Shown piece after piece: positions 53,930 through 64,000 of a stretch of DNA of 64,000 nt. The position numbers and the translations under genes were made by a program. How positions within the stretch are numbered: the first letter of the stretch is position 1; each line of letters begins with the position of its first letter. Location of the stretch: assembly GCA_963576565.1 (NCBI GenBank), contig OY755038.1, forward strand, positions 137,985,624-138,049,623, written 5' to 3'. The notes under the pieces were generated by a model. The model ran no database searches and had not been told where the DNA came from. It saw only the letters and a program-made list of their open reading frames with translations. The stretch is from Aspidapion aeneum. Lineage: Eukaryota > Arthropoda > Insecta > Coleoptera > Brentidae.

Positions 53930-55680
53930 AAAATACATTTTAAAATCAAATATCTCTAGAACCGCGAACCAAACAAGTTTTTAAATTAAAATATAATTTA
54001 AAAAACACAGATGCGATTTTAATTAGTCAAGAAATAGAGAAAGTAAGATTACCAAACGCCCTAGTCCACACTAACGAAAATGGTGAATTTTATACGTCAG
54101 TAATAAATCCCTATGCTATTCCTAAAACAATAAATTTGAACAACTTCTTCTTTGAACCCATAACAAGTGTTCACGATATTTTGAATTTTAAGACCAATGA
54201 AGATCAACTCATTGATAGAATCGACCTCATTAAAAATCAATTAAGAAGAAAAAGAACTAATTTTAAATCTTTGTTTTGAACTTTCTGACATTTTCTATAT
54301 CGAAGGAGATCAATTAACTTTCACTTATGAAATCAAACAATACAATTGAAACCAACAATGCTCATCCAATTTTTACTAAATCATATCGGTACCCTCAAAT
54401 ACACAGAGGAAGTAAAAACACAAATTAATAAAATGCTCGTTAAAAAATAATCCGCCCATCAATTTCCTCAGGGTCATCACCTATAGTCCCAAATTATATA
54501 TATATTATAGAAAACTGAAAAAAGTTACAGTTGACGATAAATATTCACTTCCAAATATTTCAGATTTATTAAATCAGTTTGGTAAATGTCAATATTTTCC
54601 AACACTTGATTTAGCATCCGGTTTTCATCAAATAGAAATCGATCAAAAAAGTATTCAAAAAACAGCCTTTTCTGTTGAAAACGGACACTACGAATTTGTT
54701 CATATGCCATGGTTATGGTATGGTTTGAAAAATGCACCCTCCACATTTCAACGTGTGATGGATAACATTCTATTAGGCATTCTTAATGAACGTTGTTTAG
54801 TTTATATGGACGACATTATTGTTTATTCACCAAACAATTCATGAACACATTTCACATCTTTCCTAAGTTTTCCAAAGATTACAAAAATCAAATTTCAAAA
54901 TTTAACCTGACAAATGCGAGTTTTTACGAAAAGAAGTAGCATACCTCGGACATCTAATTACCGAAAATGGCGTAAAACCAAACCCTGATAAAGTAAAATG
55001 TATTCAAAACTTTCCAGAATTAAAAAATCCCCGTGACGTAAAATCACTTCTCGGACTTCTCAGATATTATCGAAGATTCTTCAAAAAGATACAAAATTTA
55101 TTTTTTCTAAAGAATGTAAAGAAGCTTTCAAAACACCTAAAAATGCATTAATTTCTGATCCAATATTAATCTATCCAAATTTCAAAGAACCCTTAATTTT
55201 AACAACCGACGCGAGCGCATGTGCGATAGGAGCAGTACTTTCACCAGGCCCAATTGGTAAAGACCCTCCGATAGTTTTTGCATCGAGAACCCTTCCTAGT
55301 GCAAAAATTAAACACTCCACTATTGAACGAGCAATAGTATGGCCTGTAAAACACTACCGACTTTACCTTCTTGGTAGAAAATTTACTATAGACACCGATC
55401 ACAGGCCTCTAACCTGGCTACTTCCAATTAAAGACCCCGGTAGTAGATTAGCACTTTGGCGATTAAAATTGGAAGAATATAGTTTTAAAATCATTCATAA
55501 ACCCGATAAATTCAATAAAAATGTATATGCATATGTATATATGTATAGACTTCAAATCAAACATAAAAATTTGTGCAAATAACGAAAATAACGATCAAGA
55601 ACTAGTTTTTCACAAAAATTACAGATGGATTTAACAGATTTGTTGAACTTTACAAGACGCGATCATTATAAATTATAAGA
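53930..55680 (+). pseudogene. Gypsy-2 reverse transcriptase and RNase H remnant
   Basis: Contains the gypsy linker (about 53960-54240), the RT fragment YRKLKKVTVDDKYSLPNISD, FPTLDLASGFHQIEID, the catalytic YMDD (54803-54814) with DDIIVYS, the ITENGVKPNPDK region, and RNase H with LTTDASACAIGAVLS and IDTDHRPLTWLLP (55190-55500). Many stops and shifts. Motifs fit the 17.6/297/gypsy group. Cut at 55793 by Pao-3. Confidence 0.8.
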
Positions 55681-55793
55681 TAAATCAAATAAATTAATAG
55701 TAACATTTTTCCGACAAAATAAAATGGAAGATTTACAATTTAAAATCATTGACGATATTTTTGAAGAATTAAAAATTAATATTGTTTCTAGTA

Positions 55794-56324
55794 TAGAGAA
55801 CTGAGCCCTGAAGGGGAGAAAAACTAGAGATATCCCAAAAAAATAACCCCAAAGTTAAATTCGCCCCGCCTGGGAAAACAGAGTCTATTAAACTAAAAAA
55901 CAATGGAAAAAATCGGCAACACGCTAGAAGCTTACCTTCTGTGATTCTGCAACATTCTCTGGCGGCGCCGCCCGTTTCTTGCGTCTGGAATTTCGGTCTT
56001 CAACCCGAAAACACATGTGACTTCTTCTAGTTTTTTGGCGGAAGTGGTTTCTTCATTCCACTGTCACACACAGGGTGGCGCTCCAAACTTCCAGCGTGAG
56101 AAAAAAACGCGAATGATTTCAATAAAATGATCAGGTGATCAAAAAGAAAACAGCTTTCAACAAAGCGAGAAATTATCACCTGATCGGAATTTTTCCCAAA
56201 CCGGACTTTCCCCTTCTGAAGGTTTTTGCAGAAAGCCCAAAATATCAAAACAAACTTCAAGGTTAGGTTTTCCCAAAAATTCAAAATAAAACAATAAAGA
56301 AAAAACAACTGGCAGCATTAAACA
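55794..56324 (-). repeat. Pao-3 3' LTR
   Basis: 531 bp. A 93-codon reverse-strand frame inside it recurs in the 5' LTR and is not considered a gene. The purine tract (reverse strand atggtgggcggaa, 56325-56337) adjoins it. Confidence 0.93.
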
Positions 56325-56527
56325 TTCCGCCCACCATAAAAATTCCCAATTTTTATAGAAAAACCCAAAAACAAAAAATCAAAAAAAAAAGGTTATTCAA
56401 TTGCCCAAAGGGTCTAAACAATAAATTAGCATTTTTGCAACAATAATTTTATCGCAAAACTATGGACGTCATACTTAAGTTAATTCAAATAAGCACGATT
56501 CACGCTACACAAGGTTTTGAAGGTTGG

Positions 56528-59253
56528 TTACTGGCTGGGTAACGGACATACCTTCACCAAACTACGGTCAAGTAATCCTTTCGCGGATTTTACTTGCACG
56601 ACACGGGGGATTCTATCTGGACTCGAGTAAATTTTTTCAATTCTACCGAGTGACCACTTCAATGGGGGTAGGTTTTCGTCTTTCAACGCTACCAATGTTC
56701 CAACCTTTGGAGGGTTATCGGGGGTATTCCACCCTTCGCGCCGTTGCAACGACTGCAAATACTCCACACGCCAGCGGCGCCAAAAATGCTGCTGGATCTG
56801 CTGAACAAGCTGCCAGCGATGGAGACGGTCCAACTTAACATTGGTTAGATCCTCATCGGGAGGGGCTGTCAAGGGTTCCAAAGTGAGGAAATGTCCAGGA
56901 GCAAGACTTTGAAAGTCATGAGGATCAGGGCTCATACTACACAATGGTCGACTATTTAAAATAGCCTCAATCTGAACCAATACAGTCATCAACTCTTCAA
57001 AGGTTAGGATTTGATCCCCCACAATTCTCTTCAGATGAGTTTTTGTGGACTTTACCCCAGACTCATGGAGTCCACCAAAATGCGGACTGGCGGGTGGATT
57101 AAAACACCACTTAATCGCTAAAGTCTCAGCAGCTTGCTGACAATAGGACACAAGGAGGTTATTTGCCCCAACAAAATTAGTGCCCTGATCACTGTAGAGG
57201 GCAGCACATCTGCCACGTCTACCAACAAATCGGCGGGCAGCCAAAAATGCATCAGTGGACAAATCAGAAGCAGCCTCCAGGTGAATGGCCTTTGTTGGGA
57301 AACAAACAAAAATACACCCATAAGCCTTTTGACTTTTTACACCACGACGCTTGGTTAACGTGATGGAGAATGGACCCATAAAATCTACACTAACATGGGA
57401 AAAGGGCTTCACCTGGGACACTCTAAATTTAGGAAGGTCACCCATGAATGGGTGCAATGGTTTGGGATTTACCCTGGCACAACAAAAACACTTGGAAACA
57501 ACACTGTAAATGGCACTTTTCACCGACAAAATCCAAAACTGTTGATTTAGGAGGTACTCCAATAAGCGAGGACCTGGATGTCCATGCTCATTATGGAATT
57601 TCTCAATAATCAAAGTGGTAAGCCTATGACTACGAGGCAACAACATGGGGTGTTTCACCTCATATGCTAAATCAGTGTGACGTAATCTACCGCCCACCCT
57701 GAGAACACCATGGGAATCAAGAAAAGGAGCTAACTTTCGAAGAGGCTTAGCACAACTCTCACCCTTACGTATCCTTTTCAAATCTTCAAAAAAAACTTCT
57801 TGTTGTACAACTCGCACAACAACTAAAGTAGCATAATAAAGATCTGCCTCATTGAAGGCTTTAGTAGGAAAAGATAAAGAAGGATCTTTTTTCACTCGAA
57901 AAGGTCTCAAACAAAAGGCAACAATGCCCAAGATTTTACGTAAAGAGGAGTACTTAGTGAGTAACAGCTGTACTTCATCAAGGGGTATTTCTGTCACAAA
58001 AACAAAACGATTTTCCTCAGGGGGTAGATCAGCATCAAACGCATCAATTTTGTGGTTCATAGGCCATGTTTCACTAGACTGGGCCAACCAGGATGGTCCA
58101 GTAAACCAAAGAGGATGGTCTATCAATTGACCCGGAAGTAAGCTCCGGGATAAGCAATCAGCTGGGTTCTCCTTACCATTTACATGGTACCAACAGCTGG
58201 GGGGAACTTTCTCTTGAATAGTCGTTACACGATTGGCTACAAAAACCTTTCGTTTTGATGGACACGATTTTATCCAAGCCAGGGTATCGCTGGAGTCAGA
58301 CCAAGCAAAAATCTTATCAATCGGGACGCAATCAAGATGATTGCCAACAAACTCCAATAGCTCTGCCAACAATACAGCAGCACACAATTCTAAGCGTGGA
58401 ATAGAAATACTTTTCAAAGGGCACACTGTACTTTTCCCACACAAAAGGGAGATAGAAATATTTCCATACAACTCAATTTGTCGAATATATACTGCACCAC
58501 CATATGCACACATTGAGGCGTCACAAAAGCCATGCAATTCAATGGTGACAGCATTTTGCTTCACAACATAACGAGGTATTGATATCGAAGATAATAATGG
58601 TAGTTGCGACACATAGAGTTGCCATTGTGCAACAATATCACTAGAGGGGGTATCATCCCATGAAAGACCCTGGACCCACAAACGTTGCATTAAACATTTA
58701 GCAACCAAAACAACTGGGGCTAGGAACCCGAGTGGATCATATATCCTTGCAATCTCAGAAAGAATGTTTCTCTTGGTACAAGGTCTTTCCATGGGCATCA
58801 CATCATAACAAAACGAATCCAATTTTGGACACCACTTTAGTCCAAGGATTTTTAAACCAGCAGATTCATCATCAAAGGAAATTGGTTGCTGATGACTAGC
58901 TGGAACCGATTCTAGTAACTCAGGAGTGTTGCTAGTCCACTTACGAAGTTCAAAACAACCCAATTTTAACAACGCAATTAGCTGTTTCTGGCTTTCTAAA
59001 GCTTCAGCTACAGAATTAGCTAATCCGATGGCATCGTCCACATAAGTAGTATGCATCAACACCTTGCTCGCTAGTGGAAAGCCACTGCCATGATCTTTAA
59101 CGAGCTGGTGAAGAGTACGAATAGCTAGGTATGGGCTCGAATTCACACCATAAGTTACTGTTTGAAGAGAGTACTCTTGAATCTCCTCGGTTGGGTCGAA
59201 CCGCCACAATATCTGTTGATAACACACATCAGCCTGATGCATCAATCTGCCTG
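56528..59253 (-). CDS. Pao-3 pol: RT (C-terminal part), RNase H, integrase
   Basis: The open frame extends to 59320, but its first ~22 codons are out-of-frame; homology begins at the shift near 59250. Contains RT (ILWRFDPTEEIQEY, catalytic YVDD in TYVDDAIG, D1 codon 59036-59038), RNase H (GFCDASMCAYGG, AWSDSSDTLAWI), HHCC region (HNEHGHPG...KCFCC), integrase core (VDFMGPF, YSDQGTNF, GLHESGVKS) and a DUF5641-type tail ending VKVCPLPSQ. One residue is missing in AFLAARRFVGRRG compared with Pao-2, an in-frame 3-bp loss. Catalytic residues are intact. Confidence 0.88.
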
Positions 59254-61721
59254 AACATTTGACGTATGTCACTAGAATATACAACACTATAAAGGCGAAA
59301 AGTAAGCAATATTGACACAATATCTCTTTGGAGTTTAGGTCCTACCAATAAAATAGAATTTAAGCTACGACTATTTGAGGTCTTGGCAGATGCATCAAAA
59401 ACAATTCGAATTTTTGACAAGTCACCATCTGCCTTCACAACTGGGTGGTGTGGAATAAAATATGAATGGAAGTCAGGGCTAGAATTGGCCAATTTCATAT
59501 GCCCCTGGTCTAGGTAATCCTGAACAAAGTCTTTGTACGCACTATACAAAGCAGGATTTTTCAACAATCGGTTTTCCATCATATTAAATCTACGCAATGC
59601 TTGACCTTTAGAGTTACCAAGTTCTTGTCGAGGCTCTCTGAAAGGCAAGCGAACAACATATCTGCCGGACTCAGTTCTTGAATGAGTGGTAGCAAATATT
59701 TTTTCACACAAATCCTCATCAGAGAAAAGAGGGATTTTTTGAGGGGTCGATTCTAGTTCCCAAAACTTTTGTAAGGTACTATCCAATCGAGATTCTATAG
59801 GGAAAGACACTGAGGTCAACAAACTAATGGGTTTTTGAGTTTTACGAGGACCATCAATACCACCAAGGAGTATCCAACCAAATATTGAATTAATTGCACA
59901 AGGTCCTCCATTTTCTCCTTTTTTAAAGCCAGGCACAAGCATCTGACCAAACAAATCAACACCAATTAAAAGGTCTACACTACTAGGTTGTCCAAAATTA
60001 GGATCAGCAAAATCTAAATTTTTTAGGTATGGCCACTGAATAGAATCATATTCTACAACAGTCACAGGTATGGTTCCACAAATTTTAGGAATAAGAATGG
60101 CATCACAGGAAAACAAACTATCAGGAAACTTGGAGGAGCTTATCTGCAATGTTACATTGCCACCTGATGTACTAGAAATCATGCCATTTATTCCTTCAAT
60201 AGGAGTTTTATTCGGAGCTACTTTAAGTCCTAACCTCTCAGCCAAAGAGACGGTTACAAAGGATGCTTCACTAGCGGAATCTAAAATTGCCCGACAAGAC
60301 ACCAACTTTTTGTTGGCATCTACCACTAAAACTTCGGCAGTTGCAAAAAGCACAGGTCTCCTCTTACGAGGTTCAAAATGGTTGCTACTGGGTGTAGCGG
60401 TACACAATGCCTGTTGGGCACCTTCACTATTAAGTATAGGGGGGGTCTCCCCTGGACAATCATCTAAAAACACAGGTATAGGGGGGGTCTCCACCGGACA
60501 ATCAACTTGGTGGCTCGGAGAGCTTTTCACAAAGTGCAACAGGGAATGGTGAAGACCCTGGCACTGACAACACGTGGCATTTGTAGGGCATTGAGATACA
60601 CCATGTTTTTCAAAGCAGTTAAAACACAATCGTTCACGCTTAACAAATTGATGGCGCTGACCTACTTCTATTTCCAGAAATCTGGTACACTTCACAAGGG
60701 GATGGTAGGGCTGTTGCTGGCAATAAACACAACCTTTATTACCAGACTGGCCTGTTCCAGTCAATAACACAGGATAGGGTGGTTTGCCACCCTTCCTAGG
60801 GGGTAGAGGAGGTGAGACCTCCTTCGGTTTATTCAAAAGAGAACTATTTTCCAAAGCCCGACAATTTTTCTCTAAGAATTTACACAAATCTTTATAGGAC
60901 GGGATTTCCTTATCACTATACTCAATCTCAAACTGAGTTTTCAATGGGGTATCAACTTTTTGCAAAAGAAGAATCATTTTAGCAAAATCTAAAAGGTCTA
61001 CATCATCATAGTTTGACAATGCTTCCAAATTTTCCTGGAAAGTGGACAACAATAACCTCAAATCATGTGGGTTGCTCGATTTTGCAGAAGGGGCTTGACA
61101 AATAGACGTCCAATAATTTGTTACCAAAAGTCTCTTATTATTAAAGCGTCTAATCATCGCATCGAAGGCTACTCGATAATTATCTGAGGTTAGCGGTATG
61201 TTCCTAATTACAGATGCAGCCTCTCCCACCAGAGCGGTATTTAAGGCTTGAAATTTAGCTATTTCACTCATGTCAGCTTTATCGTGGACAAGTGACTTAA
61301 ACATATCAAAAAAGGTGGGCCATTTTTTAAGATTACCGTCAAAATGGGGTACCTCTATTCTTTTAATTTCAAGACCCCTGTCCACATTTACCAGGGAATG
61401 GTTCAAAATTGTCTGTGAGGCATCTTGGTAATCCTCCGGATAGAGCTCACGACAAATCGATCTAATTGTGTATTTCATTTCATCAAATCCCTGCACTAAA
61501 GTTTCCTGGCTTTCTTGTATCTGATCACTACTATCCAAGCTTATAATTTCAAAATGCAATGCATCGAAGTGGCTTACGAGAGAAGGCACATCTTCCCATC
61601 TGGATTTTAACTTTTTTGCCTTCTCTGCATTGCCCTGGGCTTCGACGGCTCTATTATAAGTTGTTTTTAATTTATTAAAAACGCTATTTTGTTGTTTTTT
61701 CAAAACTTTTATGTCAGACAT
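59229..61721 (-). CDS. gag: Pao-3 gag, protease and start of RT
   Basis: Starts MSDIKVLKKQQN. DUF1759-type gag (VPHFDGNLKKWPTFFDMF), Pro-rich linker, nucleocapsid C/H clusters (CVYCQQQPYHPLVKC, CFNCFEKHGVSQC, CCQCQGLHHS), protease-like domain AILDSASEASFVT, bridge (SIFGWILLGG), and the first RT motif YSSDIRQMFRQI, then a stop created by a one-base shift near 59250. The protease triad reads D-S-A where Pao-1 and Pao-2 have D-S-G; this variant may be tolerated in the family, but I cannot confirm it. Fusion with the next frame was surely the ancestral state. Confidence 0.88.
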   Translation of the reverse strand: MSDIKVLKKQQNSVFNKLKTTYNRAVEAQGNAEKAKKLKSRWEDVPSLVSHFDALHFEIISLDSSDQIQESQETLVQGFDEMKYTIRSICRELYPEDYQDASQTILNHSLVNVDRGLEIKRIEVPHFDGNLKKWPTFFDMFKSLVHDKADMSEIAKFQALNTALVGEAASVIRNIPLTSDNYRVAFDAMIRRFNNKRLLVTNYWTSICQAPSAKSSNPHDLRLLLSTFQENLEALSNYDDVDLLDFAKMILLLQKVDTPLKTQFEIEYSDKEIPSYKDLCKFLEKNCRALENSSLLNKPKEVSPPLPPRKGGKPPYPVLLTGTGQSGNKGCVYCQQQPYHPLVKCTRFLEIEVGQRHQFVKRERLCFNCFEKHGVSQCPTNATCCQCQGLHHSLLHFVKSSPSHQVDCPVETPPIPVFLDDCPGETPPILNSEGAQQALCTATPSSNHFEPRKRRPVLFATAEVLVVDANKKLVSCRAILDSASEASFVTVSLAERLGLKVAPNKTPIEGINGMISSTSGGNVTLQISSSKFPDSLFSCDAILIPKICGTIPVTVVEYDSIQWPYLKNLDFADPNFGQPSSVDLLIGVDLFGQMLVPGFKKGENGGPCAINSIFGWILLGGIDGPRKTQKPISLLTSVSFPIESRLDSTLQKFWELESTPQKIPLFSDEDLCEKIFATTHSRTESGRYVVRLPFREPRQELGNSKGQALRRFNMMENRLLKNPALYSAYKDFVQDYLDQGHMKLANSSPDFHSYFIPHHPVVKADGDLSKIRIVFDASAKTSNSRSLNSILLVGPKLQRDIVSILLTFRLYSVVYSSDIRQMFRQIDASG

Positions 61722-62193
61722 GACAAAGCGGTTTTTATCAGATACAAAAAAGTAGGTTTTTTCGCTATCAACACCCGGGTACGGTTCGCTAAGAACGCGG
61801 CAACAATCTCACGCCTAACAAAAGCAAAAAACGAAGGTAAATTTCGACGGATTTCACACAAACAAATTCGAAACCCGACGAATAATCAAATTTTTTCTAA
61901 CCTCGGAGGTAAACAAAACAACACGTGAAGTTGTGAGGTTAAAACACACAAACGTCAGTGAAATGTCAGCCAGCCAGAAAAAAAAACGGGGGCCCGGGTA
62001 TCTGCCAAATGTCGAACGGGGGTTTTCTTTTATCGTCGCACGAGGTCAAACCAAACTCAGGGCAACCTTCAAAACCATGCGGACTCTAAAAAAAAACCGG
62101 TACAAAAACAACAATGTCCGAATCTGGCAAAAAAACGATAAAATATGGTTGCTGCAAAAAAACTATAAAATTACCAATTTTTTAACAAAAAAA

Positions 62194-62240
62194 ACTGTAA
62201 AATCCATAGGTCACTGGTTCAAATCCGGTTCGAAGGACCA
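62194..62240 (-). other. Pao-3 primer binding site complementary to the 3' half of tRNA-Tyr
   Basis: On the plus strand this reads like a tRNA 3' half: ctgta (anticodon loop with GTA), T-arm actgg-ttcaaat-ccggt with proper pairing, acceptor strand tcgaagg, discriminator A and CCA ending two bases before the LTR. Acceptor strand and anticodon fit tRNA-Tyr. The element RNA would thus pair with about 47 nt of primer rather than about 18. There is no 5' half, so it is not a tRNA gene. Confidence 0.8.
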
Positions 62241-62242
62241 AA

Positions 62243-62786
62243 TAGAGAACTGAGCCCTGAAGGGGAGAAAAACTAGAGATATCCCAAAAAAATAACCCCA
62301 AAGTTAAATTCGCCCCGCCTGGGAAAACACAAAAACCGAACCGAGTCTATTAAACTAAAAAACAATGGAAAAAATCGGCAACACGCTAGAAGCTTACCTT
62401 CTGTGATTCTGCAACATTCTCTGGCGGCGCCGCCCGTTTCTTGCGTCTGGAATTTCGGTCTTCAACCCGAAAACACATGTGACTTCTTCTAGTTTTTTGG
62501 CGGAAGTGGTTTCTTCATTCCCCTGTTACACACAGGGTGGCGCTTCAAACTTCCAGCGTGAGAAAAAAACGCGAATGATTTCAATAAAATGATCAGGTGA
62601 TCAAAAAGAAAACAGCTTTCAACAAAGCGAGAAATTATCACCTGATCGGAATTTTTCCCAAACCGGACTTTCCCCTTCTGAAGGTTTTTGCAGAAAGCCC
62701 AAAATATCAAAACAAACTTCAAGGTTAGGTTTTCCCAAAAATTCAAAATAAAACAATAAAGAAAAAACAACTGGCAGCATTAAACA
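62243..62786 (-). repeat. Pao-3 5' LTR
   Basis: 544 bp; carries 13 bp (caaaaaccgaacc) absent from the 3' LTR. Confidence 0.93.
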
Positions 62787-62791
62787 TAGTA

Positions 62792-63598
62792 AAACAGTTA
62801 AAGACCGTAAATATTTTATTATAGCCCTACCATTCGATAGTGACGATTGTTTACAACACTTATTTTATTGCCTTTTTAAAGGCCAAAATGAATTTGAAAT
62901 TAACAAAACATACTGCATCGAAAATAATCTAGATTTGCCCACTTTAGAGATGCATAAAAATTTGCTAAAATATAATAACAACCCCCGACGAAGATGAAAT
63001 CCCAATAATTTTAGAAACTTATCACTTGGGAAAAAGCAACCTACACCGTGGAATAAATGAAACAGTTAGACGCATTAGAGAAAAATACAATTGGCGTGGT
63101 TTAACTAAAACCGTAGAAGAATTTATAAAAAAATCTGAAACTTGGCAAAAAGTAAAAATTGTTTGTAAAAATCTAAGCCGACCCTTTGTTGTAACAGAAA
63201 CACCACGTACCCCTTTTGAACGATCAATATCAATATTTTTGAATACCCCACTACGTTAACAGTACAGGATGAATTAACAACATTTACACAAGCTTACGCA
63301 ATGGGTGGTAAAAAACCAAGTATAGTAGTTAGTACTATTTTACTATTTTTTCAACATATTGGTGTACCCTTGCGAATACATTGCGATTATGGCAAAGAAT
63401 TTGATAATACCCTTTTAAAAGATTTATGTACCCTATACGACGTTAAGTTAACATTTTCTAGCGTAGCACACCCCAGTCAAACGGTTCACTAGAACGATTT
63501 CATGCAACCCCTTGCGAAATGATTAGAATCAATAAACAAGAAAACCCTGAAGATCATTGTTTTAGCGTTCTTCCATACGCAGTAATTTGCTATAATAT
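62792..63598 (+). pseudogene. Gypsy-2 integrase remnant
   Basis: Resumes after Pao-3. Frames include KSNLHRGINETVRRIREKYN (HH part of the zinc region), KKSETWQKVKI where C-x2-C should be (both Cys lost), the core piece FFQHIGVPLRIHCDYGKEFD with the second Asp, and HPSQTVH before a shift. It ends at the Gypsy-1 LTR at 63599. No 3' LTR of Gypsy-2 is seen in the window. Confidence 0.75.
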
Positions 63599-64000
63599 TG
63601 TTACGGGTTCACAACGACAAATTAAAACTCGCAATTGTTAAAAACGATACGTCAATTTATTTCGACAAATTATGTACAAAAACACGCACTTAAACTTACG
63701 AATAACTTGCTAATAATTCACTACTATAATCGGTCTATTAACTTCGTGTTAATATATCTCACGACCACTACAGTACGTTGTCTGTGACTGACTGACTGGT
63801 GCGCGACCCCGGCCCTATATATAGGTTCGTCCATCTCTCTCGAACTTTCCGGCAGCCTTCGACGTCCGGAAAGTTCTCGTATTATTACGACCGCAAGTCA
63901 CAGATAACGCAACTAAAACCTAGACTAAGAATACAACCTTAAGATAAATCAAACTAATACTACACTAAACCTAAATAAATTCCAATTATAAAATTTAAAT
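63599..64000 (-). repeat. reverse-strand Gypsy-1-type LTR, cut by window end
   Basis: Starts tgttacgggttcacaacgac, the reverse complement of the Gypsy-1 LTR end, and runs to the window edge a few bases short of a full LTR. It has the 8-bp longer dyad form (gaactttccggca...). Preceded by atat (63595-63598), likely the target duplication. On this strand it would be a 3' LTR, or a solo LTR. Confidence 0.9.

Larger units (their letters stand above)
55794..62786 (-). mobile_element. Pao-3: young BEL/Pao retrotransposon inside Gypsy-2
   Basis: 6993 bp on the reverse strand with LTRs 62243-62786 (5') and 55794-56324 (3') and the exact 5-bp duplication tagta (55789-55793, 62787-62791). LTRs differ by three substitutions and a 13-bp indel. 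One frameshift disrupts the RT. On the element strand the LTR runs TG...TA rather than TG...CA. Confidence 0.95.

Noticed and set aside
56027..56308. Reverse 93-codon frame, mirrored at 62489-62770
   Set aside because: It is inside the Pao-3 LTRs and is duplicated for that reason; no recognised domain.
62194..62240. tRNA-Tyr gene
   Set aside because: Only the 3' half is present, followed by encoded CCA and an LTR two bases away; it is a primer binding site.

Overview
This window looks like intergenic, transposon-rich nuclear DNA of an insect or close relative. It is AT-rich, contains BEL/Pao and Ty3/gypsy LTR retrotransposons, jockey/RTE-type non-LTR fragments, a HARBI1-like transposase exon, a THAP-domain exon and many foldback and TIR elements. 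I find no complete conventional host gene. The species cannot be named from sequence alone.

Layout. 1-0.5 kb: reverse transcriptase fragment split by a 116-bp foldback insertion. 0.8-1.0 kb: a THAP exon lacking its first zinc ligand. 1.7-7.4 kb: a degenerate ~150-bp tandem array broken by a foldback MITE (1973-3241) and a Transib-like element (3415-5121), then another TIR element (6551-7398). 8.0-15.1 kb: an octamer microsatellite whose (TA)n was the target of a young Ty3/gypsy element (8536-14853, here Gypsy-1). 15.6-16.0 kb: broken HARBI1-like exon. 18-20.8 kb: a palindrome/tandem repeat family containing a 5'-truncated jockey-like element. 22.8-25.7 kb: long TIR element. 27.4-29.1 kb: an old LTR plus gag remnant. 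30.1-38.4 kb: decayed BEL/Pao element (Pao-1) flanked by 0.67-kb direct repeats. 40.6-47.7 kb: intact BEL/Pao element (Pao-2). 48.9-52.7 kb: second long-TIR element containing a TTAA-flanked piggyBac-like insertion. 53.2-63.6 kb: decayed gypsy element (Gypsy-2) interrupted by a young BEL/Pao element (Pao-3, 55794-62786) and abutted by a reverse-strand Gypsy-1 LTR (63599-end).

Activity and age. Pao-2 has a single 1808-codon open frame, identical 5-bp target duplications and LTRs differing at 2 of 483 positions, so it is the best candidate for a competent element. Pao-3 is nearly as young but has one frameshift in its reverse transcriptase. Gypsy-1 is young (about 1% LTR divergence) but has a nonsense codon in gag and lacks the catalytic half of its protease, so it would need proteins supplied in trans. 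Pao-1 and Gypsy-2 are relics.

Most notable: (1) the Gypsy-1 leader is a 113-bp tandem array in which each unit carries a heat-shock-element match (TTCnnGAAnnTTC) at exactly 113-bp spacing, with another directly upstream of the LTR TATA box; (2) the Pao-3 primer site is complementary to the whole 3' half of a tRNA-Tyr-like sequence through the anticodon loop, not just the usual 18 nt; (3) Pao-1 sits between long direct repeats with unmatched 5-bp flanks, as expected for a crossover between two neighbouring insertions.
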